Origin: Sedimenticola sp.
Lineage (GTDB): Bacteria > Pseudomonadota > Gammaproteobacteria > Chromatiales > Chromatiaceae
Direction of reading: 5' to 3'
Assembly: GCA_026197195.1 (NCBI GenBank)
Contig: JAPHUG010000029.1
Span: 1 to 12,929 of the forward strand
Length of the DNA stretch: 12,929 bases
A program made the position numbers and the translations under genes. Below the pieces are notes generated by a model that saw nothing but the letters and a program-made list of their open reading frames with translations, was not told the DNA's origin and searched no databases. Below, piece after piece: positions 1 to 7,053 of the stretch (position 1 is its first letter; every line of letters starts with the position of its first letter).

Positions 1-294
1 ACCGTCTCGGCCTTCGATGTACCGGAGACCAGCCGCAATCAACGCCTGATCGAGATTCCCCGTGAGTTCTATTTCAAACCCGAGGGACGATCAGCGGCCT
101 TTATGACCATCGAGATCGCCTCCTTTCCTGGCCGATCTGATGAAGCCAAGACCGCCCTCTATCAACAGATCACCAAAAACCTGCAAAACAGCAGCGACAT
201 CCACCCAAAAGATGTGATGATCCTGCTGCATGAGCCGGCCTACGAGAACTGGGGCATTAACGGTCAGCCCGCCACCCGTTTCAAACCGGCCTAG
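1..294 (+). CDS. tautomerase family protein, 3' part (5' end outside the window)
   Basis: The reading frame is open from base 1 without a stop and ends with TAG at 292-294, so the gene begins upstream and 97 C-terminal residues are present. The segment ITIASFPGR-like (here TIEIASFPGRSDEAK) followed by ALYQQITKNL and then PKDVMILLHEP and ENWGINGQPA matches the C-terminal half of the Tautomerase_2-type proteins, which are usually about 130 residues long. These are small 4-oxalocrotonate tautomerase-fold proteins whose catalytic residue is the N-terminal proline. That residue lies outside the window, so activity cannot be judged. An internal ATG at 103 would give a 63-residue product, but the family similarity continues upstream of it, so it is not the start. 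The substrate is unknown. The lipoyl-domain gene starts 5 bp after the stop, suggesting co-transcription. Confidence 0.8.
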   Translation, partial: TVSAFDVPETSRNQRLIEIPREFYFKPEGRSAAFMTIEIASFPGRSDEAKTALYQQITKNLQNSSDIHPKDVMILLHEPAYENWGINGQPATRFKPA

Positions 295-299
295 GGCAT

Positions 300-569
300 A
301 TGGACGACCTGTTGGAGATAAGACTCCCCGCCATGCCCGACTGCTGGGAGACCTGCGGTGCCTGCGGGGATGAGGCCGTACTGATTGCGGAGGTCATGGT
401 GGCACCAGGTGACAGGGTGCAATTTGATGACCCGGTCATCGCCCTGGAGACCGATAAAACCACCCTCGACATCCCAACCCCTTACTCCGGCGAGGTGGTT
501 GACCTGCATGTAAAACCGGGCGATCCGATCGAGGTAGGTGAGCTGATCCTCACCCTCCGCCGAACCTGA
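300..569 (+). CDS. free-standing lipoyl/biotinyl-domain protein (89 aa)
   Basis: The protein is a single lipoyl-type domain. The hairpin motif ETDKTTLDIP (residues 50-59) has Lys53 where lipoyl domains of 2-oxoacid dehydrogenase E2 subunits carry the lipoylated lysine. The flanking repeats VAPGDRVQFDDPVIALE and VKPGDPIEVGELILTL are the two halves of the barrel. No catalytic E2 core or subunit-binding domain follows, so it would be a stand-alone carrier. An insertion after the first strand contains Cys15, Cys19 and Cys22 (C-x3-C-x2-C, reading DCWETCGACGDE), which is not part of ordinary lipoyl domains. An AGGG lies 3 bases before the ATG. The gene is probably co-transcribed with the tautomerase and ends 10 bp from the convergent ligase gene. 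Lipoylation rather than biotinylation is inferred from the DK motif. The partner enzyme is unknown. Confidence 0.8.
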   Translation: MDDLLEIRLPAMPDCWETCGACGDEAVLIAEVMVAPGDRVQFDDPVIALETDKTTLDIPTPYSGEVVDLHVKPGDPIEVGELILTLRRT

Positions 570-579
570 CCGCGCCCGA

Positions 580-2007
580 TCACCCTTTAGAGGCTAACAG
601 CGCCTTCAAGTCTGAGCGCGAAAGTTTCCCCATCGCGTTGAGCGGCAGCCGCTCTACCTGGATGTACTCCCGTGGTCGCAGCTGACTCGGCAGATGCTCA
701 ACGCCCCACTGCCGCACCTGATCCACGCTGTACTCGCCAGCGTAGAACGCCACCAGAACTGCGCCCCAAACCGAATCAGCCCGCCCGGTGACACCGACCG
801 AATGAATCCCGGGACAACGCAACAGCCGCTCCTCCACCTCAACCGGATGTATATTTTTGCCGCCGCTGACCAGCACGTCATCCGCCCGCCCGATGACCAC
901 CAGACGCCCCTCGCCATCCAGCTTTCCCAGATCACCCGTCTCAAACCAGCCCTGCTTTAATCCAACGCCCAATGCACCCTCGGGGTTGGCATAACCGGCC
1001 ATCACCGCCGCACCGCGAACCCGAATCCGACCCTGTGCCGTCATCGCCACCTCATAACCATCCAGAGGAAGACCCACCTGACCGGGATTAAGCCCGGCCT
1101 GTTTCGAGGCATCGGTGGCAAACTGGGAGGCGGTCTCGCTCATGCCATAGCTGACACAGAGCGGCCAGCCTTCGGCATGGGCCTTTTCCGCCAGTGCCCC
1201 CGATAGCGGCCCACCGCCAATCAGTACCACTCGCAGCGCCTTGTGTGGGCGCCGGCCGGCCGCCTGGCGTAACAGACGGTCGAGCATAGCGGGCACCAGG
1301 GAGATATGGGTTACTTGCCCCTGGTCGATCGAGGCCCAAACCTTTTCCGCGTCAAAACCCTGCTGCAGTAAAACCCGCGCACCCACGGCCAGACAGCGCA
1401 ACAGAATGGACAACCCGCCAATATGAAACAGGGGTAAGCAGGCCAGCCAGCTGTCACTGGCCGTGAGTCCCAGTCGTGCCTCCGATGCGGCAGCACTGGC
1501 GGCCAGATTGGCCCCACTCAACATCACCCCCTTGGGGTCACCGGTCGTACCGCTGGTGGCGATAATCAATTGAATCGCCTCTGCCGGAAGGGGTTCTGCC
1601 TGAAAGCAACCACTGCTCGAACCAGGGGCATTAAACAGTTGTGATGGAGGAATAACCTGCAGGCCAGGCATAACTTCCTCCTGTTCTGAAATCAGACAGT
1701 GGCAACCCACCTGCGACAACAGTTTTTGACGTCGATCCGGCGCCATTTTTGGATCAAGCGGCAGAAACGTCACACCCAGACCCAGCGCCGCATAGAGGAG
1801 ATGAGCCAACGACCCGCTTGACTCAAGCTGCACCGCGATCAGCGCATGGCGGCGCACACCCAACCCGGACAGGCGCTGTGCCAGCTGTAAAGCCGCTTCG
1901 GTGAGCTGGCCATAGGTCATCAACGCTACGCCATGCAACGCCGGGGCCTCTGGGTACAACCGCTCGCCACGCAGAAGCCAATGCCCGGGGGCTTCAATCT
2001 GATTCAA
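580..2007 (-). CDS. menE: AMP-forming acyl-CoA ligase, probably o-succinylbenzoate-CoA ligase (MenE)
   Basis: This is a 475-residue member of the adenylate-forming (ANL) superfamily. Visible motifs are the phosphate loop TSGTTGDPKG (151-160), the YGMSET adenine/acyl motif, TGDLG with the downstream hinge GRADDVLVSGGKNIHP, and a C-terminal GKLSRSDLKALL that carries the catalytic lysine. The short length and the LACLPLFHIGGLSILLR segment are typical of MenE, which makes o-succinylbenzoyl-CoA in menaquinone biosynthesis. No other men gene is visible, so another acyl substrate is possible. The only start in this frame is TTG at 2005-2007, because an in-frame stop lies six codons upstream. No strong ribosome binding site is seen. 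The gene is divergent from the cytochrome gene across 156 bp and convergent with the lipoyl-domain gene, with no obvious terminator between them. Confidence 0.82.
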   Translation of the reverse strand: MNQIEAPGHWLLRGERLYPEAPALHGVALMTYGQLTEAALQLAQRLSGLGVRRHALIAVQLESSGSLAHLLYAALGLGVTFLPLDPKMAPDRRQKLLSQVGCHCLISEQEEVMPGLQVIPPSQLFNAPGSSSGCFQAEPLPAEAIQLIIATSGTTGDPKGVMLSGANLAASAAASEARLGLTASDSWLACLPLFHIGGLSILLRCLAVGARVLLQQGFDAEKVWASIDQGQVTHISLVPAMLDRLLRQAAGRRPHKALRVVLIGGGPLSGALAEKAHAEGWPLCVSYGMSETASQFATDASKQAGLNPGQVGLPLDGYEVAMTAQGRIRVRGAAVMAGYANPEGALGVGLKQGWFETGDLGKLDGEGRLVVIGRADDVLVSGGKNIHPVEVEERLLRCPGIHSVGVTGRADSVWGAVLVAFYAGEYSVDQVRQWGVEHLPSQLRPREYIQVERLPLNAMGKLSRSDLKALLASKG

Positions 2008-2163
2008 GGAACGTTTCGCCTGTTATCCAAAATTTTAAACAAAGAGAGAACAATAGTGCCCTATATTGATCGAAGTTAAAGCAACGGGGTCGTCTTTTCT
2101 GCTTCAATACGGCAGAATTCGCGCCTTGCGTCCTATCCAATCTGTTTCGAGAAGTTACATCAC

Positions 2164-2853
2164 ATGCTACACCCAAGAAACCTATTACAAGCCATAGCAG
2201 TACTATCCCTCTGCCTGACCTTGCCCCTGCAGGCCGAGGAGTTCGATTATGATCCGGATAATGGCGAGGAGATCAATGAAATCTGCTCCGGCTGCCACGG
2301 AGAGTTCGGCCAGGGGGGTAAGGATGGCGAATACCCACGAATAGCCGCCCAGCCGATCGAATTCACCATAAACCAGCTACGCCTGTTTCGTGATCGGCAC
2401 CGGAAAAACTTCGCCATGGTGGAGTACATCGACGAACGCCAGATGCCGGAAAAAGATATGTATGACATCGCACGCTATCTGGCCGAGATCAAGCTAAAAA
2501 CCCAGATGTCAGATGTTGATGAAAACGCCCCCGACTTTGATGCCTATGCACGGCTGCTGGAAACCAAGATGACCATGCAGATCCCCAAGGCACCGGGTGA
2601 TATCGAGCGCGGTAAAAAACTCTACAACAAGGAGTGTGACTCCTGCCATGGCAAAGAGGGTTTGGGTGATCACAAAAAGGCCGTGCCTATGCTGTCCGGT
2701 CAATACACCAACTATCTCTGGAAACAGGTCAAGCAACTCCGCTCACTGGAACGCATCCATGATGTGGACTCGCCTAATGATGAGCTGCTGAATGAGTTTA
2801 GCGATGAAGACCTGAGGGACATCTTTGCCTACATGTCAATCGTCGACGATTGA
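2164..2853 (+). CDS. periplasmic dihaem cytochrome c, c4-like
   Basis: A signal peptide (residues 1-24, cleavage likely after LPLQA) precedes two class-I cytochrome c domains. Haem-attachment motifs are CSGCH at 41-45 and CDSCH at 158-162. Each is followed by the typical PRIAAQ or PMLSGQ segment and by a helix ending in DMYDIARYLA or SDEDLRDIFAYMS. The overall length (229 aa) and two-domain layout fit the cytochrome c4 family, which passes electrons in the periplasm, often to terminal oxidases. The first domain has methionines in the expected ligand region (ERQMPEKDM). The second domain has none between the PMLSGQ segment and the final helix, so its distal haem ligand is unclear. The mature part is rich in acidic residues. 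The start ATG at 2164 is supported by the signal peptide. The redox partner cannot be identified here. Confidence 0.88.
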   Translation: MLHPRNLLQAIAVLSLCLTLPLQAEEFDYDPDNGEEINEICSGCHGEFGQGGKDGEYPRIAAQPIEFTINQLRLFRDRHRKNFAMVEYIDERQMPEKDMYDIARYLAEIKLKTQMSDVDENAPDFDAYARLLETKMTMQIPKAPGDIERGKKLYNKECDSCHGKEGLGDHKKAVPMLSGQYTNYLWKQVKQLRSLERIHDVDSPNDELLNEFSDEDLRDIFAYMSIVDD

Positions 2854-2874
2854 CACCCAACACCCTGTTAGCAA

Positions 2875-2903
2875 TAGGAACCGGGCTTTAGTCCCGGTTC
2901 CTA
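2875..2903. terminator. bidirectional hairpin between cytochrome c and EF-hand genes
   Basis: A perfect 11-bp inverted repeat (TAGGAACCGGG at 2875-2885 and CCCGGTTCCTA at 2893-2903) encloses a 7-base loop. It sits between two convergent genes, 21 bp after one stop codon and 10 bp before the other. There is no clear T-run on either side, so it is called a terminator mainly from its position and stem strength. Confidence 0.6.
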
Positions 2904-2913
2904 ATCGCACCAC

Positions 2914-3498
2914 CTACTGAACAGGCTGCCTGTTACCCGGAACAAATTCATCCGGGGTCAGCACGCCATCACCGTCACTATCGAACGATTCAAATGAAGG
3001 GGCTGTGTCGGCATTACGCATGGGGTAGCCCTGTACGGCCTTCGAACTTTGGCGTTCGGCACGCACCTGATCAAACTCATCCGGCTTAACAATGCCGTCA
3101 CCGTTCAGATCAAAATCCCCGAAACGGGCCATACCCGCCGACTGACGACCAGCACCGCGTCCCATAGCCCGTTGCGGCCGCTGCTGCATCTGGTCAAGCT
3201 GCCCTTTTACCATCTCCAACTCAGTTAGATAACCGTCACCATCATGATCAAACTGCTCAAAGGATGGCGCATTCCCGAGGTTCTTCATCAGTCGCCCCTG
3301 CTTCGCCCTCTCCGCAATGCGTTCATTGCGGGCAGCATAATACTCCTCTGCAGTTACCCGACCATCACCGTTCGCATCGTAAGTGGAAAAGGGTAAAGGA
3401 CCCGGAGGATTCGGCTGCATCTGTGCGCTAGCAGTACCGGCGCTCAAAAGGGTCGTAATGGCCAGAACCCATGTCATTCTGCGTCTATAGGTTTTCAT
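2914..3498 (-). CDS. secreted/periplasmic EF-hand protein with four calcium-binding loops
   Basis: The 194-residue protein has a signal peptide (cleavage likely after GTASA, residue 25). It then has four canonical EF-hand loops with all acidic ligands: DANGDGRVTAEE (41-52), DHDGDGYLTELE (84-95), DLNGDGIVKPDE (130-141) and DSDGDGVLTPDE (173-184). The two halves look like a duplicated pair: NAPSFEQFD before loop 2 matches TAPSFESFD before loop 4. A Gln/Arg/Gly-rich linker (about 103-122) joins them. Calcium binding is expected and the downstream role is unknown. ATG at 3498 is chosen because AAAGGAGA lies 6-7 bases before it. A GTG two codons earlier would lie almost on that site. Upstream is a motif shared with the PepSY operon, which suggests control by the two-component system encoded nearby. 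Confidence 0.88.
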   Translation of the reverse strand: MKTYRRRMTWVLAITTLLSAGTASAQMQPNPPGPLPFSTYDANGDGRVTAEEYYAARNERIAERAKQGRLMKNLGNAPSFEQFDHDGDGYLTELEMVKGQLDQMQQRPQRAMGRGAGRQSAGMARFGDFDLNGDGIVKPDEFDQVRAERQSSKAVQGYPMRNADTAPSFESFDSDGDGVLTPDEFVPGNRQPVQ

Positions 3499-3544
3499 GA
3501 TCACTCTCCTTTCGTTGACTTCCTTCCTTGATTAACAGGCTATC

Positions 3545-3569
3545 AATTGCAGCTGAAACCAAGCTGAAA
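3545..3569 (-). promoter_or_regulatory. putative OmpR-family regulator box upstream of the EF-hand gene
   Basis: On the plus strand AGCTGAAA occurs at 3551-3558 and again at 3562-3569, exactly 11 bp apart. The proximal copy is preceded by AATTGC. The 14-mer AATTGCAGCTGAAA (3545-3558) differs by one base from AATTGAAGCTGAAA upstream of the PepSY operon at 6851-6864. Tandem half-sites one helical turn apart are typical of OmpR/PhoB-family binding sites. The site lies about 47 bp upstream of the EF-hand start codon. The regulator assignment is inference. Confidence 0.5.
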
Positions 3570-3670
3570 AAACGCTCTGGCTCTGAAAAAACTGTTATTT
3601 TTCCGCCAAATGTTCTACAAAAGGGCCTTGAAACCGTTTACATCAGGTAAAACCAGGCACATTTAAGATC

Positions 3671-3928
3671 ATGCGTATCTATATGCAGACACTGCACTCT
3701 GCTGAGCAGCCCCTTCGCTATTACCATCTACACCTGCAACCCGATCTGTTGAGTGGTTGGAATCTGGTGCGTGAATCCGGTATTCAGGGCGCTCGCGGAC
3801 AGGTCACCAAAGAGCACTTTGAAGAGCGCGACGATGCAGAACGGACCCTGATCAAGCGCCGGGATATGCAGCTGAAACGAGGCTATCGTGTCGTCTTCAG
3901 GGAAGGCGCCCCCAGAGAGACCAACTAA
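3671..3928 (+). CDS. small WGR-domain-like protein (85 aa)
   Basis: The pattern YYHLHLQPDLLSGWNLVRESG, then GARGQVTKEHFEERDDAERTL and a final KRGYRVVF, follows the WGR fold. WGR domains occur in PARPs and in many short bacterial proteins of 80-90 residues, where the role is unknown; nucleic-acid binding has been shown for the PARP domain. The signature WGRIG is replaced here by SGIQG, so the family-naming Trp and Arg are lost while the flanking W-x-LVR and GYR elements remain. The ATG at 3671 has no strong ribosome binding site, and a second ATG at 3683 is possible. The HD-hydrolase gene starts 15 bp downstream, so the two are probably one transcript. Upstream the gene is divergent from the EF-hand gene. 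Confidence 0.72.
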   Translation: MRIYMQTLHSAEQPLRYYHLHLQPDLLSGWNLVRESGIQGARGQVTKEHFEERDDAERTLIKRRDMQLKRGYRVVFREGAPRETN

Positions 3929-3943
3929 TCGAGACAGGGACGT

Positions 3944-4483
3944 ATGTGGAGTCAGGATAAATATATCGCGGCCTGGAATTTCTCAACCGCTTCCCATAAT
4001 GGCCAGTTATTACCGGGTACCGACCTCCCCTATATCAACCATATTGCCAATGTGGCGATGGAGGTGATGAGCGCCATTGCCCGGCAACCCACTCTGGACG
4101 AACCCAATCTATCCATTCAGTGCGCCCTGCTGCACGACACCCTGGAAGATACCGAGGTCACCTATGACGAGTTAGTCACACGCTTCGGGGCATCGGTTTC
4201 AGAGGGGGTATTGGCACTGACCAAAAACAAACAGCTACCGACCAAACAAGAACAGATGGCCGACAGTCTGGCCCGTATCCAGCAACAATCCCATGAGATC
4301 TGGATCGTCAAACTGGCGGACCGCATTACCAACCTGCATACACCCCCTGGACACTGGAGCAAGGAGAAGATCCGCGCCTACCGGGCAGAGGCCATCACGA
4401 TCCTGGACACACTCGGTGCCAGCCACGAACATCTCGCCGAGCGGCTGAAAAGCAAGATCGACGCCTACCAGATACACTGTTAA
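3944..4483 (+). CDS. HD-domain hydrolase, small alarmone (p)ppGpp hydrolase/MESH1-like
   Basis: The 179-residue protein consists of one HD domain resembling the hydrolase half of RelA/SpoT and the stand-alone MESH1 enzymes. Matching elements are PYINH (His33), LLHDTLEDT (His64-Asp65 metal ligands, Glu68-Asp69 catalytic pair), VTYDELVTRFG and VKLADRITNL (Asp126, Asn130). All metal-binding residues of the family are present. No synthetase or TGS/ACT regulatory domains follow. The expected reaction is Mn-dependent removal of the 3'-pyrophosphate of (p)ppGpp or a related nucleotide such as NADPH, as known for MESH1, but the substrate here is unproven. AGGGACGT before the ATG provides a ribosome binding site. 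It follows the WGR gene by 15 bp. Confidence 0.82.
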   Translation: MWSQDKYIAAWNFSTASHNGQLLPGTDLPYINHIANVAMEVMSAIARQPTLDEPNLSIQCALLHDTLEDTEVTYDELVTRFGASVSEGVLALTKNKQLPTKQEQMADSLARIQQQSHEIWIVKLADRITNLHTPPGHWSKEKIRAYRAEAITILDTLGASHEHLAERLKSKIDAYQIHC

Positions 4484-4492
4484 GGCCTGCAG

Positions 4493-5818
4493 CTAGCCCG
4501 GCAGGTTCACCACGACCTTCAAACCGCCCAGCGCCGATGAGCGACCAAACTGAATGTCGCCCCCATAGCCTTTCACCATATCTTTCACAATGGCCAATCC
4601 CAGACCATGCCCATCCGTTGTCTCATCCAACCGAACCCCGCGATCAGCCAACTGCGCCAGCGCTTCCCCTGATACGCCGGGCCCGTCGTCCTCGATCACA
4701 ATAGTCACACCGGCTTGCGTTGAAAGCTCGCACTGCACCCGACCGCGACACCACTTGCAGGCGTTATCCAGTAGATTACCCAGCAGCTCCAGCATATCTT
4801 CACGATCAACCGGCAACACGGCTCGCTCCGGGAGTCGGCCGGTGATCTCCAGCACCTTGTCCGAGTGGATCTGTTTTAGCACACCGACCAGGGCAGGCCA
4901 CTCCTGTTGACTATTAAAATGACCACCCGCCATTCCAGTTCCCGCCAGCCGGGCGCGACGCATCTCCCGCTCCATCAAGTGGCGGATGCGGTCGACCTGT
5001 TGCTGCATGGCGGCCTGCAGCGCGGGCTGATCCTTCAGGGCATCAGACTCAACCTTTTGCTGCAGTAGATTGAGCGGCCCCTTCAAGGCATGGGAGAGAT
5101 TACCCAGCCCCTTTCTTGAGTGTTCCAGTCGTTGTTGAAACAGTCCCAGCAGATGGTTAAATCCCGCCACCAGCGGACCTATCTCACGGGGCACCTCGGT
5201 GCCGAGTGCCTGCATGTCGCCGCGCTCCACCCTCACCATCTCTTGCCGGACACCGTCCAGCCGTCGTAAAGCCGCGCTCACAATGCCCTGCTGAATGGCA
5301 AACAACAACAGTGCCATACCCAACATCAGCGTCACAAACAACCACTCAAACCGTTCCAGCTGCTGATTCAATGGATTCATATCCTCAGCTACCGCCAGGG
5401 TAAAGACTTTGCCCTGTTTGTTATAACCCGCAACCCATATCAACAACTCCTGTCCGGCTGGCCCCTGGGTGCGCCATTGCCCCTGACTACCCGGTGTAAA
5501 CTGCGGAATAGCCAACTGCTGATCCCATAGCGACCTTGAGCTGACCTGGCTACCATCGGAAAAGTTGATCTGGTAATAGTGTCCCGAGAGCGGCTGCTCA
5601 TAGATAGCGCCTACCCGTCGCCAGCGAACCACCGGCTTATGGCTCTCATCCAGTCGCATGGCGGCCAGAACCGTCTCTGCATCATGTGCCAGCCGGGAGG
5701 CCGCAAAGTGATCCGTCATATAGTGGATCGATTGAATCCCGCCCCACCAGAGCAGGCCAAACAGAATAACCAGGCCAGCACCCAGTCCCACCTGTAGCTG
5801 TCGCTTTAGGGAGGTCAT
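4493..5818 (-). CDS. membrane sensor histidine kinase (PhoQ/QseC-like)
   Basis: The 441-residue protein has an N-terminal transmembrane helix (about 10-31), a periplasmic sensor region of roughly 125 residues, and a second membrane helix (about 159-178). A HAMP-like linker (RRLDGVRQEMVRVERGD) comes next, then the dimerisation/phosphoacceptor helix with His243 in NLSHALKGPLN. The C-terminal ATPase domain shows the N box NLLDNACKW, the G1 box EDDGPGV and the G2 box GHGLGLAIV. The phosphoacceptor box reads SHALKGPL, close to the PhoQ subgroup. Its ATG overlaps the response-regulator stop by 4 bp, indicating translational coupling. It is the last gene of the PepSY-regulator-kinase operon. The stimulus is unknown. 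The PepSY and EF-hand context points to an envelope or divalent-cation signal, which is inference. Confidence 0.92.
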   Translation of the reverse strand: MTSLKRQLQVGLGAGLVILFGLLWWGGIQSIHYMTDHFAASRLAHDAETVLAAMRLDESHKPVVRWRRVGAIYEQPLSGHYYQINFSDGSQVSSRSLWDQQLAIPQFTPGSQGQWRTQGPAGQELLIWVAGYNKQGKVFTLAVAEDMNPLNQQLERFEWLFVTLMLGMALLLFAIQQGIVSAALRRLDGVRQEMVRVERGDMQALGTEVPREIGPLVAGFNHLLGLFQQRLEHSRKGLGNLSHALKGPLNLLQQKVESDALKDQPALQAAMQQQVDRIRHLMEREMRRARLAGTGMAGGHFNSQQEWPALVGVLKQIHSDKVLEITGRLPERAVLPVDREDMLELLGNLLDNACKWCRGRVQCELSTQAGVTIVIEDDGPGVSGEALAQLADRGVRLDETTDGHGLGLAIVKDMVKGYGGDIQFGRSSALGGLKVVVNLPG

Positions 5819-6483
5819 CCTGCCTCCCCCCTGAAGAGATAACCCTGCCCACGACGGGTCTCAATACGGGTCTTGCCGATGCGTTCACGTAAACGTCGAA
5901 TGTAGACTTCGATCAGGTTGCTGTCGCGATCAAAGTCTTGTTCATAGACATGCTCAGTCAGCCGTGATTTGGACAAGATCTGTCCCGGGTGCAACATAAA
6001 GTAGCGCAACAGACGAAACTCTGTTCCGGTTAGATCAATAGCCTGACCTTCAGGAAGTATTACCCGCTGGAGCGTTTCATCCAGTCGCAGACCACCCTGT
6101 GCGATCTCATCAGCAGGCTGGCCCACGCTGCGTCGAACCAGGGCAATGAGGCGGGCCACCAGCTCCTCAACATGAAACGGTTTACCCAGATAATCATCCG
6201 CCCCGGACTTGAAACCATCCACCCGCTCATGCCAGGCATCCCGTGCGGTTAACACCAGCACCGGCACCGGGTTCTTTCTTGCCCGCCAGTTTTTCAACAC
6301 CTCAAGCCCGGAACGTTGTGGCAGTCCAAGATCCAGGACGATGACATCATAGGGCTCCTCATCCCCCATGAACTCGGCATCAATGCCGTTACTGGCCACA
6401 TCCACGGCAAAACCCTCCCGCTTCAATTCCGGCTTCAGGCGGGCCACCAGTTCGGCATCATCCTCGACCAACAGCAGACGCAT
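5815..6483 (-). CDS. OmpR/PhoP-family response regulator
   Basis: The 222-residue protein has a receiver domain with acidic pocket Asp8-Asp9, phosphoacceptor Asp51 (VIVLDLGLP), Thr79 and Lys101 (GKPF). A winged-helix DNA-binding domain follows, ending in SNLIEVYIRRLRERIGKTRIETRRGQGY, which is the standard OmpR/PhoB signature. It resembles the PhoP/QseB/PmrA group. The start ATG at 6483 lies one base after the stop codon of the PepSY gene (TGAGATG), with AGGA just upstream inside that gene. The stop overlaps the kinase start. Probable targets are its own operon and the EF-hand gene, because both carry the same 14-bp motif with 11-bp-spaced TGAA half-sites. That regulatory link is inferred from sequence only. 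Confidence 0.93.
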   Translation of the reverse strand: MRLLLVEDDAELVARLKPELKREGFAVDVASNGIDAEFMGDEEPYDVIVLDLGLPQRSGLEVLKNWRARKNPVPVLVLTARDAWHERVDGFKSGADDYLGKPFHVEELVARLIALVRRSVGQPADEIAQGGLRLDETLQRVILPEGQAIDLTGTEFRLLRYFMLHPGQILSKSRLTEHVYEQDFDRDSNLIEVYIRRLRERIGKTRIETRRGQGYLFRGEAG

Positions 6484-6484
6484 C

Positions 6485-6778
6485 TCAGTCGTCCTGTTTA
6501 CGCTTCAAAAGTTTTCCGGTCACGGCATCCAGCTCCAGTTCCCACACCTTGCCTTCTGCGTCCAGCAGTTCCACTTCATAGATGACGCGATCGTCTTCCT
6601 GCTCCAGCTCAATCGCCAGCAACCGCCCCGGATACGCTTCACGGACATTGTCCAATATCTGCTCCAGCGCCATGACCTTGCCTGACTCATGCAGCGCCCT
6701 GGCACGCTCATGGTCATTATCGGCCATGACCCACAGGGGCAACAGCAGAATTATCAACACCGCCAGTCCTGTTTTCAT
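6485..6778 (-). CDS. PepSY-domain protein, secreted
   Basis: The 97-residue protein starts with a signal peptide (MKTGLAVLIILLLPLWVMA). One PepSY domain follows: ALHESGKVMALEQILDNV, then LLAIELEQEDDRVIYEVELLDAEGKVWELELDAVTGKLL. PepSY proteins of this size are commonly encoded beside two-component systems and are thought to act in the periplasm as regulators or sensor accessories. ATG at 6778 is chosen because GGAGG sits 5 bases before it. An upstream in-frame ATG at 6802 would disrupt the signal peptide and lacks a ribosome binding site. It is the first gene of a three-gene operon with the response regulator one base downstream. Confidence 0.88.
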   Translation of the reverse strand: MKTGLAVLIILLLPLWVMADNDHERARALHESGKVMALEQILDNVREAYPGRLLAIELEQEDDRVIYEVELLDAEGKVWELELDAVTGKLLKRKQDD

Positions 6779-6845
6779 TTTCACCTCCAGTCTATCCAAC
6801 ATAAAAGCCGCTAATCGACTCTCTGCTTATCAGCCTATACCGGGG

Positions 6846-6864
6846 AAATGAATTGAAGCTGAAA
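6846..6864 (-). promoter_or_regulatory. putative OmpR-family regulator box upstream of the PepSY operon
   Basis: On the plus strand TGAA occurs at 6849-6852 and 6860-6863, 11 bp apart. The segment AATTGAAGCTGAAA (6851-6864) matches 13 of 14 bases of the motif upstream of the EF-hand gene at 3545-3558. It lies about 70 bp before the PepSY start. On the minus strand a TATAGG that could serve as a -10 element follows it (around 6833-6838). Autoregulation by the operon's own response regulator is inferred. Confidence 0.45.
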
Positions 6865-6931
6865 ACGGGCCTGCCATGCATAACACCCTTAACTTCCCAG
6901 TCAAGAAAATACCAACGACTGTGTAAAACTT

Positions 6932-6975
6932 GTACAGCTGCAAACCTTGGCCTACGCTTAACGGTACAGCTACAA
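6932..6975. repeat. direct repeat GTACAGCTRCAA in the 6803-7053 intergenic region
   Basis: GTACAGCTGCAA (6932-6943) and GTACAGCTACAA (6964-6975) are two copies differing at one base, with a 32-bp period (about three helical turns). They lie 80-120 bp upstream of the small gene at 7054. They could be operator half-sites for that gene. No regulator can be named and no convincing -10 element was found next to them. Confidence 0.4.
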
Positions 6976-7053
6976 CGCTACATTTCCCGAGCACATCACC
7001 GTTTGACGTAACACGATGATAGGGTTCATCTCATCACGAGAAGGAGCTATCCC

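Noticed and set aside
4484..4515. Weak CCTGC/GCAGG inverted repeat after the HD hydrolase gene
   Set aside because: A 5-bp stem with a 9-base loop and no T-run is too weak to call a terminator.
7001..7031. TTGACG as a -35 box for the 7054 gene
   Set aside because: No acceptable -10 element lies 16-18 bases downstream, so no promoter is called.
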